Shown: one piece after another, positions 1 to 7,035 of the stretch
Numbering within the stretch: the first letter of the stretch is position 1
How the letters are laid out: each line of letters begins with the position of its first letter
Assembly (NCBI RefSeq): GCF_007475525.1
Contig: NZ_CP037899.1
Span: 806,001 to 870,000, forward strand
From: Methylacidiphilum kamchatkense Kam1
Lineage (GTDB): Bacteria; Verrucomicrobiota; Verrucomicrobiia; Methylacidiphilales; Methylacidiphilaceae
Length of the DNA stretch: 64,000 nucleotides
Direction of reading: 5' to 3'
The notes under the pieces: model-generated
Databases searched by the model: none
What the model was told of the DNA's origin: nothing
Seen by the model: the letters and a program-made list of their open reading frames with translations, nothing else
Position numbers and translations under genes: made by a program

Positions 1-438
1 CACTTCAGCTGCAAAATCATTGATATTTTTACTTCTTAACAGGCGTAATCTCCCTCCTTGAGGTTCCCATTCCTCATTCAAATAAATAAGTAGCGTAACG
101 AGTTTCCATTCTGAATCAGTATGGATATTGCCATCTCTGTCTTTTGAACACCAACCTCTTACTGTTGTTAAAATGGGTCTATTTTGAAGATTGATTCTAA
201 ATTTTTCCTGAATGATTTCAGTCAGTTGCGGGCTTTCCAGTTCTTCTATAAAAGAAGCAAAGGCAGGACCATAATTTAACTCAGAGAGAGGGAAAACACC
301 AGGTTTTTGGATTTTCGGAAAATCTGCAAGCAAAGTTTCTTTGGTTTCGATATTAACGAAACCTTTGACGATGACGTATTCAAAAGGATCCGTAATGACT
401 GGTGCCGACGATAGCTTTTCTAATAAAAGGTATTTCAT
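1..438 (-). CDS. 2-oxoglutarate/Fe(II)-dependent oxygenase, 3' part beyond left edge
   Basis: The reading frame is open from the ATG at 438 to base 1, giving 146 codons, and the gene continues past the window. It contains the segment RGWCSKDRDGNIHTD followed by SEWKLVTLLIYLNEEW and a GGRLRL turn. That is the pattern of 2OG-Fe(II) oxygenases of the prolyl-4-hydroxylase-like group: an HxD iron-binding pair, then the beta-strand region ending in a GGxL turn. The distal His and Arg ligands lie outside the window. An ATG at 447 is also in frame, but the AAGGA-type ribosome site is better spaced for 438. The substrate cannot be told. The family is seen; small-molecule or protein hydroxylation is only inferred. 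Confidence 0.7.
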   Translation of the reverse strand, partial: MKYLLLEKLSSAPVITDPFEYVIVKGFVNIETKETLLADFPKIQKPGVFPLSELNYGPAFASFIEELESPQLTEIIQEKFRINLQNRPILTTVRGWCSKDRDGNIHTDSEWKLVTLLIYLNEEWEPQGGRLRLLRSKNINDFAAEV

Positions 439-574
439 AGGCTTCATCTTCCTTGTTTCTTTTAAAGTTAAATTTTTTGAGTATTTAATGCTTCATTCTT
501 TTTCGAAGTTTTTTTAAAGTTTAAGATAGTTGTTGTTAGTCTAAAAGCTTAAAATATAGTTTATGGATAAAATT

Positions 575-663
575 GGAGCTGTGGCCGAGTGGCTGAAGGC
601 AGCGGTTTGCTAAACCGCTAAGGGACCAAAATCCCTTCGAGGGTTCGAATCCCTCCGGCTCCG
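575..663 (+). tRNA. tRNA-Ser (anticodon GCT)
   Basis: An 89-base cloverleaf can be folded. The acceptor GGAGCTG pairs with CGGCTCC. The D arm is followed by the anticodon stem AGCGG/CCGCT with loop TTGCTAA, giving anticodon GCT. A long variable arm (GGGA/TCCC) is present as expected for serine, and the T arm is GAGGG TTCGAAT CCCTC. The discriminator is G663. CCA is not encoded. Confidence 0.95.
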
Positions 664-1002
664 ATGCCGTTTATTTTTTTAGATGGACTCAAAAAGTGAG
701 CACTCTCTATATCAACACGCCTCTTTTTTTGTTCTCTTTCTTCTCTGTCCGTAGTCTTTGAGAACCTTTTGGTTGTATTTTAAATAATTGTAATTCTATT
801 TATTCAGACAAATAAAAGCCAAAACGGGTATTGTACTTTTTTTTTCTTTCATTTAAAAAAATTCTAAGATTTTTTCTGCAAAAATTTCTGCAAAAAATTT
901 TTTTGGCATATAGCACAAATAGCATTCCTGTGCAGGTCAAGTAAGGCGAACTGATTTAGGTTGTCAGGGAAAGGCAAAGCTTTTCAAAAGAATAAATATC
1001 AA
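664..1002. other. Intergenic stretch between tRNA-Ser and the hydrogenase promoter
   Basis: This is AT-rich with several long T and A runs. I see no reading frame with coding character on either strand and no strong terminator after the tRNA. Confidence 0.5.
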
Positions 1003-1031
1003 TTGACATAAAATCTCCTCAAGAATAAAAT
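1003..1031 (+). promoter_or_regulatory. Sigma70-type promoter for the hydrogenase genes
   Basis: A perfect -35 box TTGACA (1003-1008) is followed by exactly 17 bases and TAAAAT (1026-1031), a 5/6 match to the -10 consensus. It lies just upstream of the small membrane ORF and hhyS on the same strand and is the best promoter match I noticed in the window. Confidence 0.65.
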
Positions 1032-1053
1032 CAGAAACGGAAGTGAACGGTAT

Positions 1054-1191
1054 GTGCGTCAAAAAAAGGAGAAATTCAAAGATGAAATTGTGGCGTTGTC
1101 TTTTTTAGTGTTGTTTGCGTGGGTGATCGTTGCAATTGTGATTCCGTCTTTTCCTGGGTTTGTTAGATATTTAAGAATACGACAAATGTGA
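1054..1191 (+). CDS. Small membrane protein ahead of hhyS
   Basis: A 45-codon frame starts with GTG at 1054 and ends with TGA at 1189. It has a basic, charged N-terminus (VRQKKEKFKDE) and then one strong hydrophobic helix (about residues 15-36, ALSFLVLFAWVIVAIVI) closing with PSFPGFVRYL. The frame stays open upstream to about 1011 without an ATG, so the start is uncertain; GGAAG at 1039-1043 is a weak ribosome site. It lies between the promoter at 1003 and hhyS, so it would be cotranscribed. A small single-helix protein could tether the otherwise soluble hydrogenase to the membrane, but that is inference. No family is recognised. Confidence 0.4.
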   Translation: MRQKKEKFKDEIVALSFLVLFAWVIVAIVIPSFPGFVRYLRIRQM

Positions 1192-1193
1192 AG

Positions 1194-1269
1194 CAGGAGA
1201 AAAAAAGAAAAGTTCGGCTACACGGGGCATATAGAAACCCAAGCCGAACGAACAGGAGAAAAAAAAGAA
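1194..1269 (+). promoter_or_regulatory. Hairpin flanked by duplicated ribosome-site repeats, before hhyS
   Basis: An 8-bp perfect inverted repeat, GTTCGGCT (1212-1219) and AGCCGAAC (1242-1249), encloses 22 bases with a possible inner GGG/CCC pairing. The direct repeat CAGGAGAAAAAAAGAA flanks it at 1194 and, with one extra A, at 1253. The second copy supplies the ribosome site of hhyS. The hairpin may stabilise the hhySL message or affect translation after the small ORF. Confidence 0.5.
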
Positions 1270-2325
1270 ATGAACAATACTGAACAGTCTGTTCAATCAA
1301 AGGAGCTTGAGGTTCATATATTATGGATCAATGCTGGACTTTCTTGTGACGGAGACTCTGTTGCCTTGACTGCTGCTAGCCAGCCTTCCATAGAAGACTT
1401 AGTGCTTGGGGTATTCCCGGCTCTTCCTAAAGTACAGTTTCATTGGCCGCTTATAGATTATCACACGGGCGATGATTTTATCGAATGGTTTTTTAAAGCG
1501 GACCGTGGGGAAGTTGACCCCTTTATTTTAGTGGTTGAGGGTTCCATTCCGAACGAAAAAATAAAGGCTGAGGGATACTGGGCTGGATTTGGAAATGATC
1601 CTTCCACCGGTCAACCCATGACGACCAGCCAATGGATTGATCGGTTGGCTCCTAAGGCATGGGCGGTTGTTGCTGCGGGAACCTGTGCGACCTATGGTGG
1701 AGTTCATGCGATGGCTGGCAATCCGACAGGGGCGATGGGTCTTCCAGACTATCTAGGATGGGAGTGGAAATCGAAGGCAGGAATTCCTATTGTTTGTGTC
1801 CCCGGCTGTCCTATCCAGCCCGATAATCTTTCTGAAACTTTTCTTTATCTCCTTTATCAAGCTGCTGGGAAAGCACCAATGATCCCTCTTGATGAAAACC
1901 TGCGACCTAGTTGGCTTTTTGAACAAACCGTTCATGAAGGCTGTGATCGGGGAGGGTATTATGAGCAAGGACAATTTGTTAACGAGTATGGGGAAAAGGA
2001 ATGTCTAGTAAAGGTTGGTTGTTGGGGGCCGGTGGTAAAGTGCAATGTACCAAAGAGAGGATGGATAGGGGGTATTGGAGGATGTCCTAATGTCGGAGGG
2101 ATTTGCATTGGATGCACCATGCCCGGGTTCCCAGATAAATTTATGCCTTTTATGGATGAGCCTCCTGGGGGAATGGTCTCTTCAATGATAAGTGGAAATT
2201 ATGGAAAGCTTATTCGGAAGCTTCGTTCGATAACGGAACACACCGTTGAAAAAGAACCAAAGTGGAGACACAATCGCCAAGAACTGACGACTGGTTATAA
2301 GCCTCATTGGCAACAAGGAGCATGA
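1270..2325 (+). CDS. hhyS: [NiFe]-hydrogenase small subunit, group 1h (high-affinity uptake type)
   Basis: Iron-sulfur electron-transfer subunit of an uptake hydrogenase, 351 aa. The N-terminal HILWINAGLSCDGDS places Asp29 where most hydrogenases carry the second cysteine of the CxxC proximal-cluster motif. This matches the three-Cys/one-Asp proximal [4Fe-4S] cluster known for the group 1h (formerly group 5) oxygen-tolerant enzymes. Further ligands are in GTCATYGG, CVPGCPIQP, HEGCDRG, KVGCWGP and GGICIGC. There is no twin-arginine signal and no C-terminal membrane anchor, so the enzyme is probably cytoplasmic or peripherally membrane-bound. The start has a clear CAGGAG site. It is followed after 1 base by the large subunit. 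High-affinity H2 oxidation is inferred from the family. Confidence 0.93.
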   Translation: MNNTEQSVQSKELEVHILWINAGLSCDGDSVALTAASQPSIEDLVLGVFPALPKVQFHWPLIDYHTGDDFIEWFFKADRGEVDPFILVVEGSIPNEKIKAEGYWAGFGNDPSTGQPMTTSQWIDRLAPKAWAVVAAGTCATYGGVHAMAGNPTGAMGLPDYLGWEWKSKAGIPIVCVPGCPIQPDNLSETFLYLLYQAAGKAPMIPLDENLRPSWLFEQTVHEGCDRGGYYEQGQFVNEYGEKECLVKVGCWGPVVKCNVPKRGWIGGIGGCPNVGGICIGCTMPGFPDKFMPFMDEPPGGMVSSMISGNYGKLIRKLRSITEHTVEKEPKWRHNRQELTTGYKPHWQQGA

Positions 2326-2326
2326 T

Positions 2327-4141
2327 ATGGCTGATACAAAAACTACAGAGTTTGAAGCAGAAGTCTCTTCCAAAGGAAATTCCCGGATTGTGGAAATGTC
2401 TTGGGATCCTATTACCCGGATTGTGGGTAGCTTAGGAATTTATACGAAAATAGATTTTTCTCAAAGGAAAGTAGTGGAGTGTTTTAGTACCTCTTCGATA
2501 TTTCGTGGCTACAGCATCTTTATGAAGGGGAAAGATCCTCGAGATGCCCACTTTATCACTAGTCGTATTTGTGGGATTTGTGGCGACAATCATGCTGCTT
2601 GTTCAGTTTACAATCAAAACATGGCTTTCAAAGTCAGACCACCGCATCTTGGAGAATGGATCTGTAACTTGGGCGAAGCAGCTGAGTATATGTTTGATCA
2701 TTGTATTTTTCAAGAGAATCTAGTGGCTGTGGATTTTTGCGAAAAAATGGTCAAGGAAACCAATCCTGGAGTATGGGAAAAAGCCACGCGGACAGAAGCC
2801 CCCAATGGTCATATTCATGGGTATAAGACGATTGCTGACATTATGCGAGCTTTCAATCCCATTGAAGGAGAGTTTTATCGCGAGGCTTTATTGATGAGCC
2901 GTGTCACTAGAGAAATGTTCTGTTTAATGGAGGGAAGGCATGTTCATCCTTCTACTTTGTATGCTGGTGGGGTTGGAACTGTTCCCTCGGTACAGCTTTT
3001 TACTGATTATTTAACAAGATTGATGAAATACATAGACTGGGTGAAGAAAGCTGTACCCATGCATGACGATGTATTTAACTTTTTTTATCAAGCTCTCCCT
3101 GGTTATGAAGAAGTAGGTAAAAGGCGAATCTTACTTGGGTGTTGGAGTTCGCTGCCAGATCCTGAGTTTTGTGATTTTCGGTATGAAACGATGACTGATT
3201 GGGCCAGAAAATCTTTCGTAACTCCAGGAATTGTGGTAGATGGGAAGCTTTTGACTACAGATTTGGTAGAAATTAACTTGGGAATCCGAATATTGCTGGG
3301 GAGTTCCTATTATGACGACTGGGTGGAAAGCAATGGACATTATAGGGTAACACGAGATCCTTTAGGGAATCCTGTTGACCCAAGGCATCCTTGGAATGTG
3401 GACACTTTGCCTAAACCTCAAAAAAGGGATTTTAAAGGCAAATATAGTTGGGTAATGTCTCCTCGATGGTTTGACAAGCACAACTATTTAGCTTTAGATA
3501 CGGGAGGAGGTCCATTGGCTCGTCTTTGGGTTACTGCTCTGGCCGGTTTAGTAAAGACTCCTTATGTCGAAGCTACAGGTAATTCGGTGAAGATCCATTT
3601 ACCCAAAACAGCTGCGCGGGGACCACTGAGTCTAGAATGGAAAGTTCCTCAATGGTCTAACACGATTGAAAGGGACCGAGCTCGAAGTTATTTCCAAGCC
3701 TATGCAGCGGGTTTAGGGCTATATTTCGTTGAAAAAGCCTTAGAAGAGGTTCGAAAAGGGCATACAAAAACGTGGACACCTTTTGAAGTGCCAAAGGAAG
3801 CAATCAGTTGCGGATTTACTGAAGCGGTTCGGGGGGTCCTTTCTCATCATATGATTATAGAAAATGGGAAGATTGCCAACTATCAACCTTGGCCGCCAAC
3901 TCCTTGGAATGCCAATCCCCGGGATATCTATGGGACACCTGGTCCTTATGAAGATGCAGTTCAGAATACACCGATTTTTGAGGAGAATAGTGAAGAGCAT
4001 TTCAAGGGAATAGATATTATGCGAACTGTCCGAAGCTTCGATCCTTGTCTGCCTTGTGGAGTGCATATGTATTTACCAAAAGGGAAAGTTGTTGAAGCTT
4101 ATCATTCACCCACTTTTGCAGCGACTCAGTGGAAAAAGTAA
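2327..4141 (+). CDS. hhyL: [NiFe]-hydrogenase large subunit, group 1h
   Basis: Catalytic subunit, 604 aa, splitting H2 at a Ni-Fe(CN)2CO centre. The N-terminal metal motif RICGICGDNHAAC (about residues 80-92) and the C-terminal DPCLPCGVH (about 572-580) provide the four nickel-binding cysteines. A tail of about 24 residues follows the last histidine and should be removed by the maturation protease encoded immediately downstream on the opposite strand. The gene starts 1 base after hhyS, which indicates translational coupling. Electrons probably enter the respiratory quinone pool. No dedicated cytochrome b subunit lies next to it, as is usual for this group. Confidence 0.94.
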   Translation: MADTKTTEFEAEVSSKGNSRIVEMSWDPITRIVGSLGIYTKIDFSQRKVVECFSTSSIFRGYSIFMKGKDPRDAHFITSRICGICGDNHAACSVYNQNMAFKVRPPHLGEWICNLGEAAEYMFDHCIFQENLVAVDFCEKMVKETNPGVWEKATRTEAPNGHIHGYKTIADIMRAFNPIEGEFYREALLMSRVTREMFCLMEGRHVHPSTLYAGGVGTVPSVQLFTDYLTRLMKYIDWVKKAVPMHDDVFNFFYQALPGYEEVGKRRILLGCWSSLPDPEFCDFRYETMTDWARKSFVTPGIVVDGKLLTTDLVEINLGIRILLGSSYYDDWVESNGHYRVTRDPLGNPVDPRHPWNVDTLPKPQKRDFKGKYSWVMSPRWFDKHNYLALDTGGGPLARLWVTALAGLVKTPYVEATGNSVKIHLPKTAARGPLSLEWKVPQWSNTIERDRARSYFQAYAAGLGLYFVEKALEEVRKGHTKTWTPFEVPKEAISCGFTEAVRGVLSHHMIIENGKIANYQPWPPTPWNANPRDIYGTPGPYEDAVQNTPIFEENSEEHFKGIDIMRTVRSFDPCLPCGVHMYLPKGKVVEAYHSPTFAATQWKK

Positions 4142-4170
4142 AAAGTAATGGAAGTCCACCGAACTACTAG

Positions 4171-4722
4171 TTAGGTGAAGGATGAATTCTTTTCGATGTA
4201 AAAATTATCTTCTTGAGAAAAAAATTTAGCCCAAAAATCTTTTGTTGGAATGCAAGATTGATCAACCAACAAACTCTCAATAGCCTTGCTTAAAACATTT
4301 GCTGTTTGACTAACAGCTTGTTGAACACAAGCAGAAAGACCGATCTTTTCTTCAATTGTTTCTGGTTCGCATCCAATCAGATAGGTCTGTTGGGGAATGG
4401 ATCCAAATTGGCCAGCAAATCTTAACACCGAAGGAATATCCATTTGATGAGGATGAAAAGATGAGTTGGAAGAACAATCTTCGGGGTGGAGCAGATAGAT
4501 TTGGCCTGGAAGATTGCCTAAATAGACGGCATCAATAATGACGGACCAATCGTAACCATTGGTCAGTTCAAATGCCAGGTCAACTGTCCGAATGCCAAAA
4601 TCTATGATAGAGAGGGACTCCGATGGATGATAGTAGATTTTTTTTAATGACCGGATCACTTCTACTCCAAATCCATCGTCTCCAAAAAAAATATTCCCGA
4701 CTCCTCCTATTAATCCTTTCAT
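4171..4722 (-). CDS. Hydrogenase maturation protease (HycI/HoxM family)
   Basis: Endopeptidase, 183 aa, that trims the C-terminus of the large subunit after nickel insertion. The N-terminus has the family motif GGVGNIFFGDDGFGVEVI, with the GDDG aspartate that senses nickel; the second metal-binding Asp is likely in SVIIDAVYLG and a His in PHQMDIPS. The length is near the usual 150-190 aa. The gene is convergent with hhyL and overlaps the upstream gene by 4 bases (ATGA), so it is the last gene of a three-gene operon. The neighbouring hhyL carries the expected cleavable tail. Confidence 0.88.
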   Translation of the reverse strand: MKGLIGGVGNIFFGDDGFGVEVIRSLKKIYYHPSESLSIIDFGIRTVDLAFELTNGYDWSVIIDAVYLGNLPGQIYLLHPEDCSSNSSFHPHQMDIPSVLRFAGQFGSIPQQTYLIGCEPETIEEKIGLSACVQQAVSQTANVLSKAIESLLVDQSCIPTKDFWAKFFSQEDNFYIEKNSSFT

Positions 4723-5963
4723 AAAGGCAGGATTTCGTTAGGCTTAAAATAAAGAAATCGGCCATACCATCGGAATACTTCTGCTCCAGGATCCTCTACT
4801 AAAGTCACCCCGATGAAATAGTTTCCTTCGACATCCTTTCGAATTTCTTCCACTCGTGCTATTTTTTGGTTGTAAAAAAGATCGCATGCATCCGCCCTGC
4901 CTTGAGGTTGAAGTTTGACCAGGCTGCCAGTTTTGACCAGTTTGTTCTCAATACACAGCGATTCGATGTAGTCTTCTGAAACCTCTTCCATTTTTCGAAT
5001 AGTTCCATGGAGCTCTGTCAGAGAACGAATATTAAAATCCGACCATCGCTCAATTAATTCATTAGCCTTTGGATCGGTAGCTTTTGCCCATTGTTTTTCT
5101 TCGGGAGTTAGGCATAGTGTGCTTAGTGCAAGAAGTTCTTCGATTTCTGTGGCATCAAAGTCCTGGCCATGGCTTTCAGGAGCAAGCTTAGGATAATCTT
5201 CAATAATAATGGGAGAAACCAGTAGGAGTTGATCAGTTAGAAGAATTGGCCATAGTCCTTGGTTTTTAAGAGCTTGGACTTGATTGTGAAGAGCAGCAGG
5301 AGGATTAGCTAATGAAATGAATTTCCCGGTAGAAAGCTGGCAAAGAATGTTTACGGAAAGAAAAGCGTGTTTGAGGAGGATCTCTCTTTTTGAAGCCAAA
5401 GAAGAATTGAGGACTTTAAGGTTGTGCCATTGGATTTTCAGAAGACAATACTGGTCGATTTGCCTTGAAAAAAGCTGGACCAGTCCTTGTAAGGTTTCTG
5501 AGGATCTCATAATTCTGCCAGAAGAAAATTCTTCGTAAACTTTTTTTGCTGGTATTTCCATGGGTAGTTGTTCCCCACCCCTGGAAAAACCGTTTAGAGG
5601 GAAGCAGAAGCAATATTCGTGTTCAATCGCTTCATCCCAAGGAATCAATAATTTTTTGCCTTCTTGAAGTTGATCAACAGAAACAAATTGATCCTCTTGT
5701 TTTTTTTCTACTGTTCTACTTTGAAGTTGAAGGAATCGAAGATATAGAGTCAATGTTGAAGACTGTGGGGCTTCAATAAGGATGTGAGCGGAGGCAGAAT
5801 ATGGTTCCTGTTGGAATTGAGGATCAGAGAGTTGTGGCATCAGAACCCCAAACTGAAAGCGGGTTGCCGGGTTGTTTTTTAAAGCATTGGCTCGATAAGG
5901 CCATAGAATGTAGCCTTCGTAGAGAAGAGTTTGAGATAAAAGACGGGCTTGTTCTATTGTCAA
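4719..5963 (-). CDS. Conserved hydrogenase-cluster protein of unknown function (414 aa)
   Basis: The protein begins with LLYEGYILWPYRANALKN, a signature I recall from uncharacterised proteins encoded beside group 1h hydrogenases; this is memory, not a search. The middle is mixed alpha/beta, and the C-terminal part holds TPEEKQWAKATDPKA and a beta-rich end. It has no signal peptide, membrane helix or cysteine motif typical of Fe-S proteins. It overlaps both neighbours by 4 bases, which ties its expression to the maturation protease. A role in assembly or quality control of this hydrogenase class is inferred from context only. Confidence 0.75.
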   Translation of the reverse strand: MTIEQARLLSQTLLYEGYILWPYRANALKNNPATRFQFGVLMPQLSDPQFQQEPYSASAHILIEAPQSSTLTLYLRFLQLQSRTVEKKQEDQFVSVDQLQEGKKLLIPWDEAIEHEYCFCFPLNGFSRGGEQLPMEIPAKKVYEEFSSGRIMRSSETLQGLVQLFSRQIDQYCLLKIQWHNLKVLNSSLASKREILLKHAFLSVNILCQLSTGKFISLANPPAALHNQVQALKNQGLWPILLTDQLLLVSPIIIEDYPKLAPESHGQDFDATEIEELLALSTLCLTPEEKQWAKATDPKANELIERWSDFNIRSLTELHGTIRKMEEVSEDYIESLCIENKLVKTGSLVKLQPQGRADACDLFYNQKIARVEEIRKDVEGNYFIGVTLVEDPGAEVFRWYGRFLYFKPNEILPL

Positions 5964-6595
5964 ACTATTCTCCTTGTTTCAGTTTGTTCTTTATCTAATA
6001 GCCTTTCTAAGGCCGTTTGCGGCGAAGGAAGTCCATGGGATAATTGATAATCCTGAAGTCTTTTATAAAGGCTATGATCCAATCGGATCCAAAGGGAATC
6101 TGGATAGTATCTAAAAATTGTTTCTTTCCAGATTTCGTAGGGCATCAGATAGCTGCATTCAGAGCTCCAAGGAATAGATCGGACTGATATTTTGTCTTCA
6201 GTTAAAAGATAACAAATTCCATTGAAAAAAAATTTTAAAAAGATTTCTCCTCCTTCAAGCGAGGAAAAATAATACCATATAGCCGATTCATGATCATCTC
6301 TAATCTCAATCGGTAGATCTATAGTCTGGATCGAATCGGTCCGATTTAAAAGCAGCATCTTTTCACACCACACAATATTATTGATCGATTCGGGTGGACC
6401 AAAACGACGCTCTATCCTTTTTAGTTCCGACAAACTGTAATCTTTGATTTTCGGATCTATCATAACTCGTACTTGCAAAAGAGCTGAATCAAGACGTTCT
6501 TTTCCAAGATAATGCACTTGGACTAAAAAATTTAGCGTAGGAGACAAACATTGCGTTTTAGGATGAGCATTTAGGATTTCAAAATGAAGGTACAC
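5960..6595 (-). CDS. Conserved hydrogenase-cluster protein, DUF6084-like (211 aa)
   Basis: First gene of the operon that ends with the maturation protease, overlapping the next gene by 4 bases. It starts MYLHFEILNAHPKTQ and contains FSSLEGGEIFLKFFFNG, an IPWSSECSYLMPYEIWKE block and a C-terminal YYPDSLWIRL. That layout resembles what I remember of DUF6084 proteins from actinobacterial group 1h hydrogenase loci. No catalytic residues are obvious and there is no export signal. The 66-base gap to the oppositely oriented HypC-like gene at 6662 must contain both promoters. Function unknown. Confidence 0.7.
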   Translation of the reverse strand: MYLHFEILNAHPKTQCLSPTLNFLVQVHYLGKERLDSALLQVRVMIDPKIKDYSLSELKRIERRFGPPESINNIVWCEKMLLLNRTDSIQTIDLPIEIRDDHESAIWYYFSSLEGGEIFLKFFFNGICYLLTEDKISVRSIPWSSECSYLMPYEIWKETIFRYYPDSLWIRLDHSLYKRLQDYQLSHGLPSPQTALERLLDKEQTETRRIV

Positions 6596-6661
6596 TGTTG
6601 GTTTAATTTTTCTTATAGTTTACTATATTGATATTCTTTCAAGATATTATTCTACTGGAAG

Positions 6662-7035
6662 ATGAGATTTATAAAAGAGTTTTATCCTGGAAATTGTCCT
6701 TTTTTTGCTCAAGTTCTTTCCATTACTTATGATCCTGTTCAAAAGGATCTGGTTGGCTGGGTTCAGTGTGGAGATACAAAAAGCAGGATTAACTTTTCTT
6801 TTATACCCGAAATCCAGGTAGGTGATTGGGTTATTGTACAGTTTGGTTTTGCCAAAACCAAAGTGGATTTCTCTAAGTTTTCTGCATACGAAATTCTTTT
6901 GCTTAGAAAACTAGCCACCTTTTTAGGTGAAGAGTCTTGGATTGAAGCGGAAGCTTGTTGTTATGGATCTTTCTCATTGGATCCTCTGCCCCCTTTCTTT
7001 TTTTGCTTGGTTTTTTTAATCTTTCTTTTCTTTAA
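6662..7035 (+). CDS. HypC/HupF-like small chaperone, divergent; reads into the TonB receptor gene
   Basis: The first about 90 codons resemble HypC, the chaperone that carries the Fe(CN)2CO unit with HypD. IQVGDWVIVQFGFAKTKVD aligns with the HypC core LKPGDWVLIHVGFALAKIS encoded at 14992-15318. The usual Met-Cys start is absent; the protein begins MRFIKEFYPGNCPFF, so Cys12 may or may not replace it. As given, the frame continues without a stop into the TonB receptor to 9499. If one T is missing from the 7-T runs at 6998-7004 or 7011-7017, this protein ends at the TAA at 7033 (about 124 aa). I think two genes are more likely than a cytoplasmic chaperone fused to an outer-membrane protein. Confidence 0.55.
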
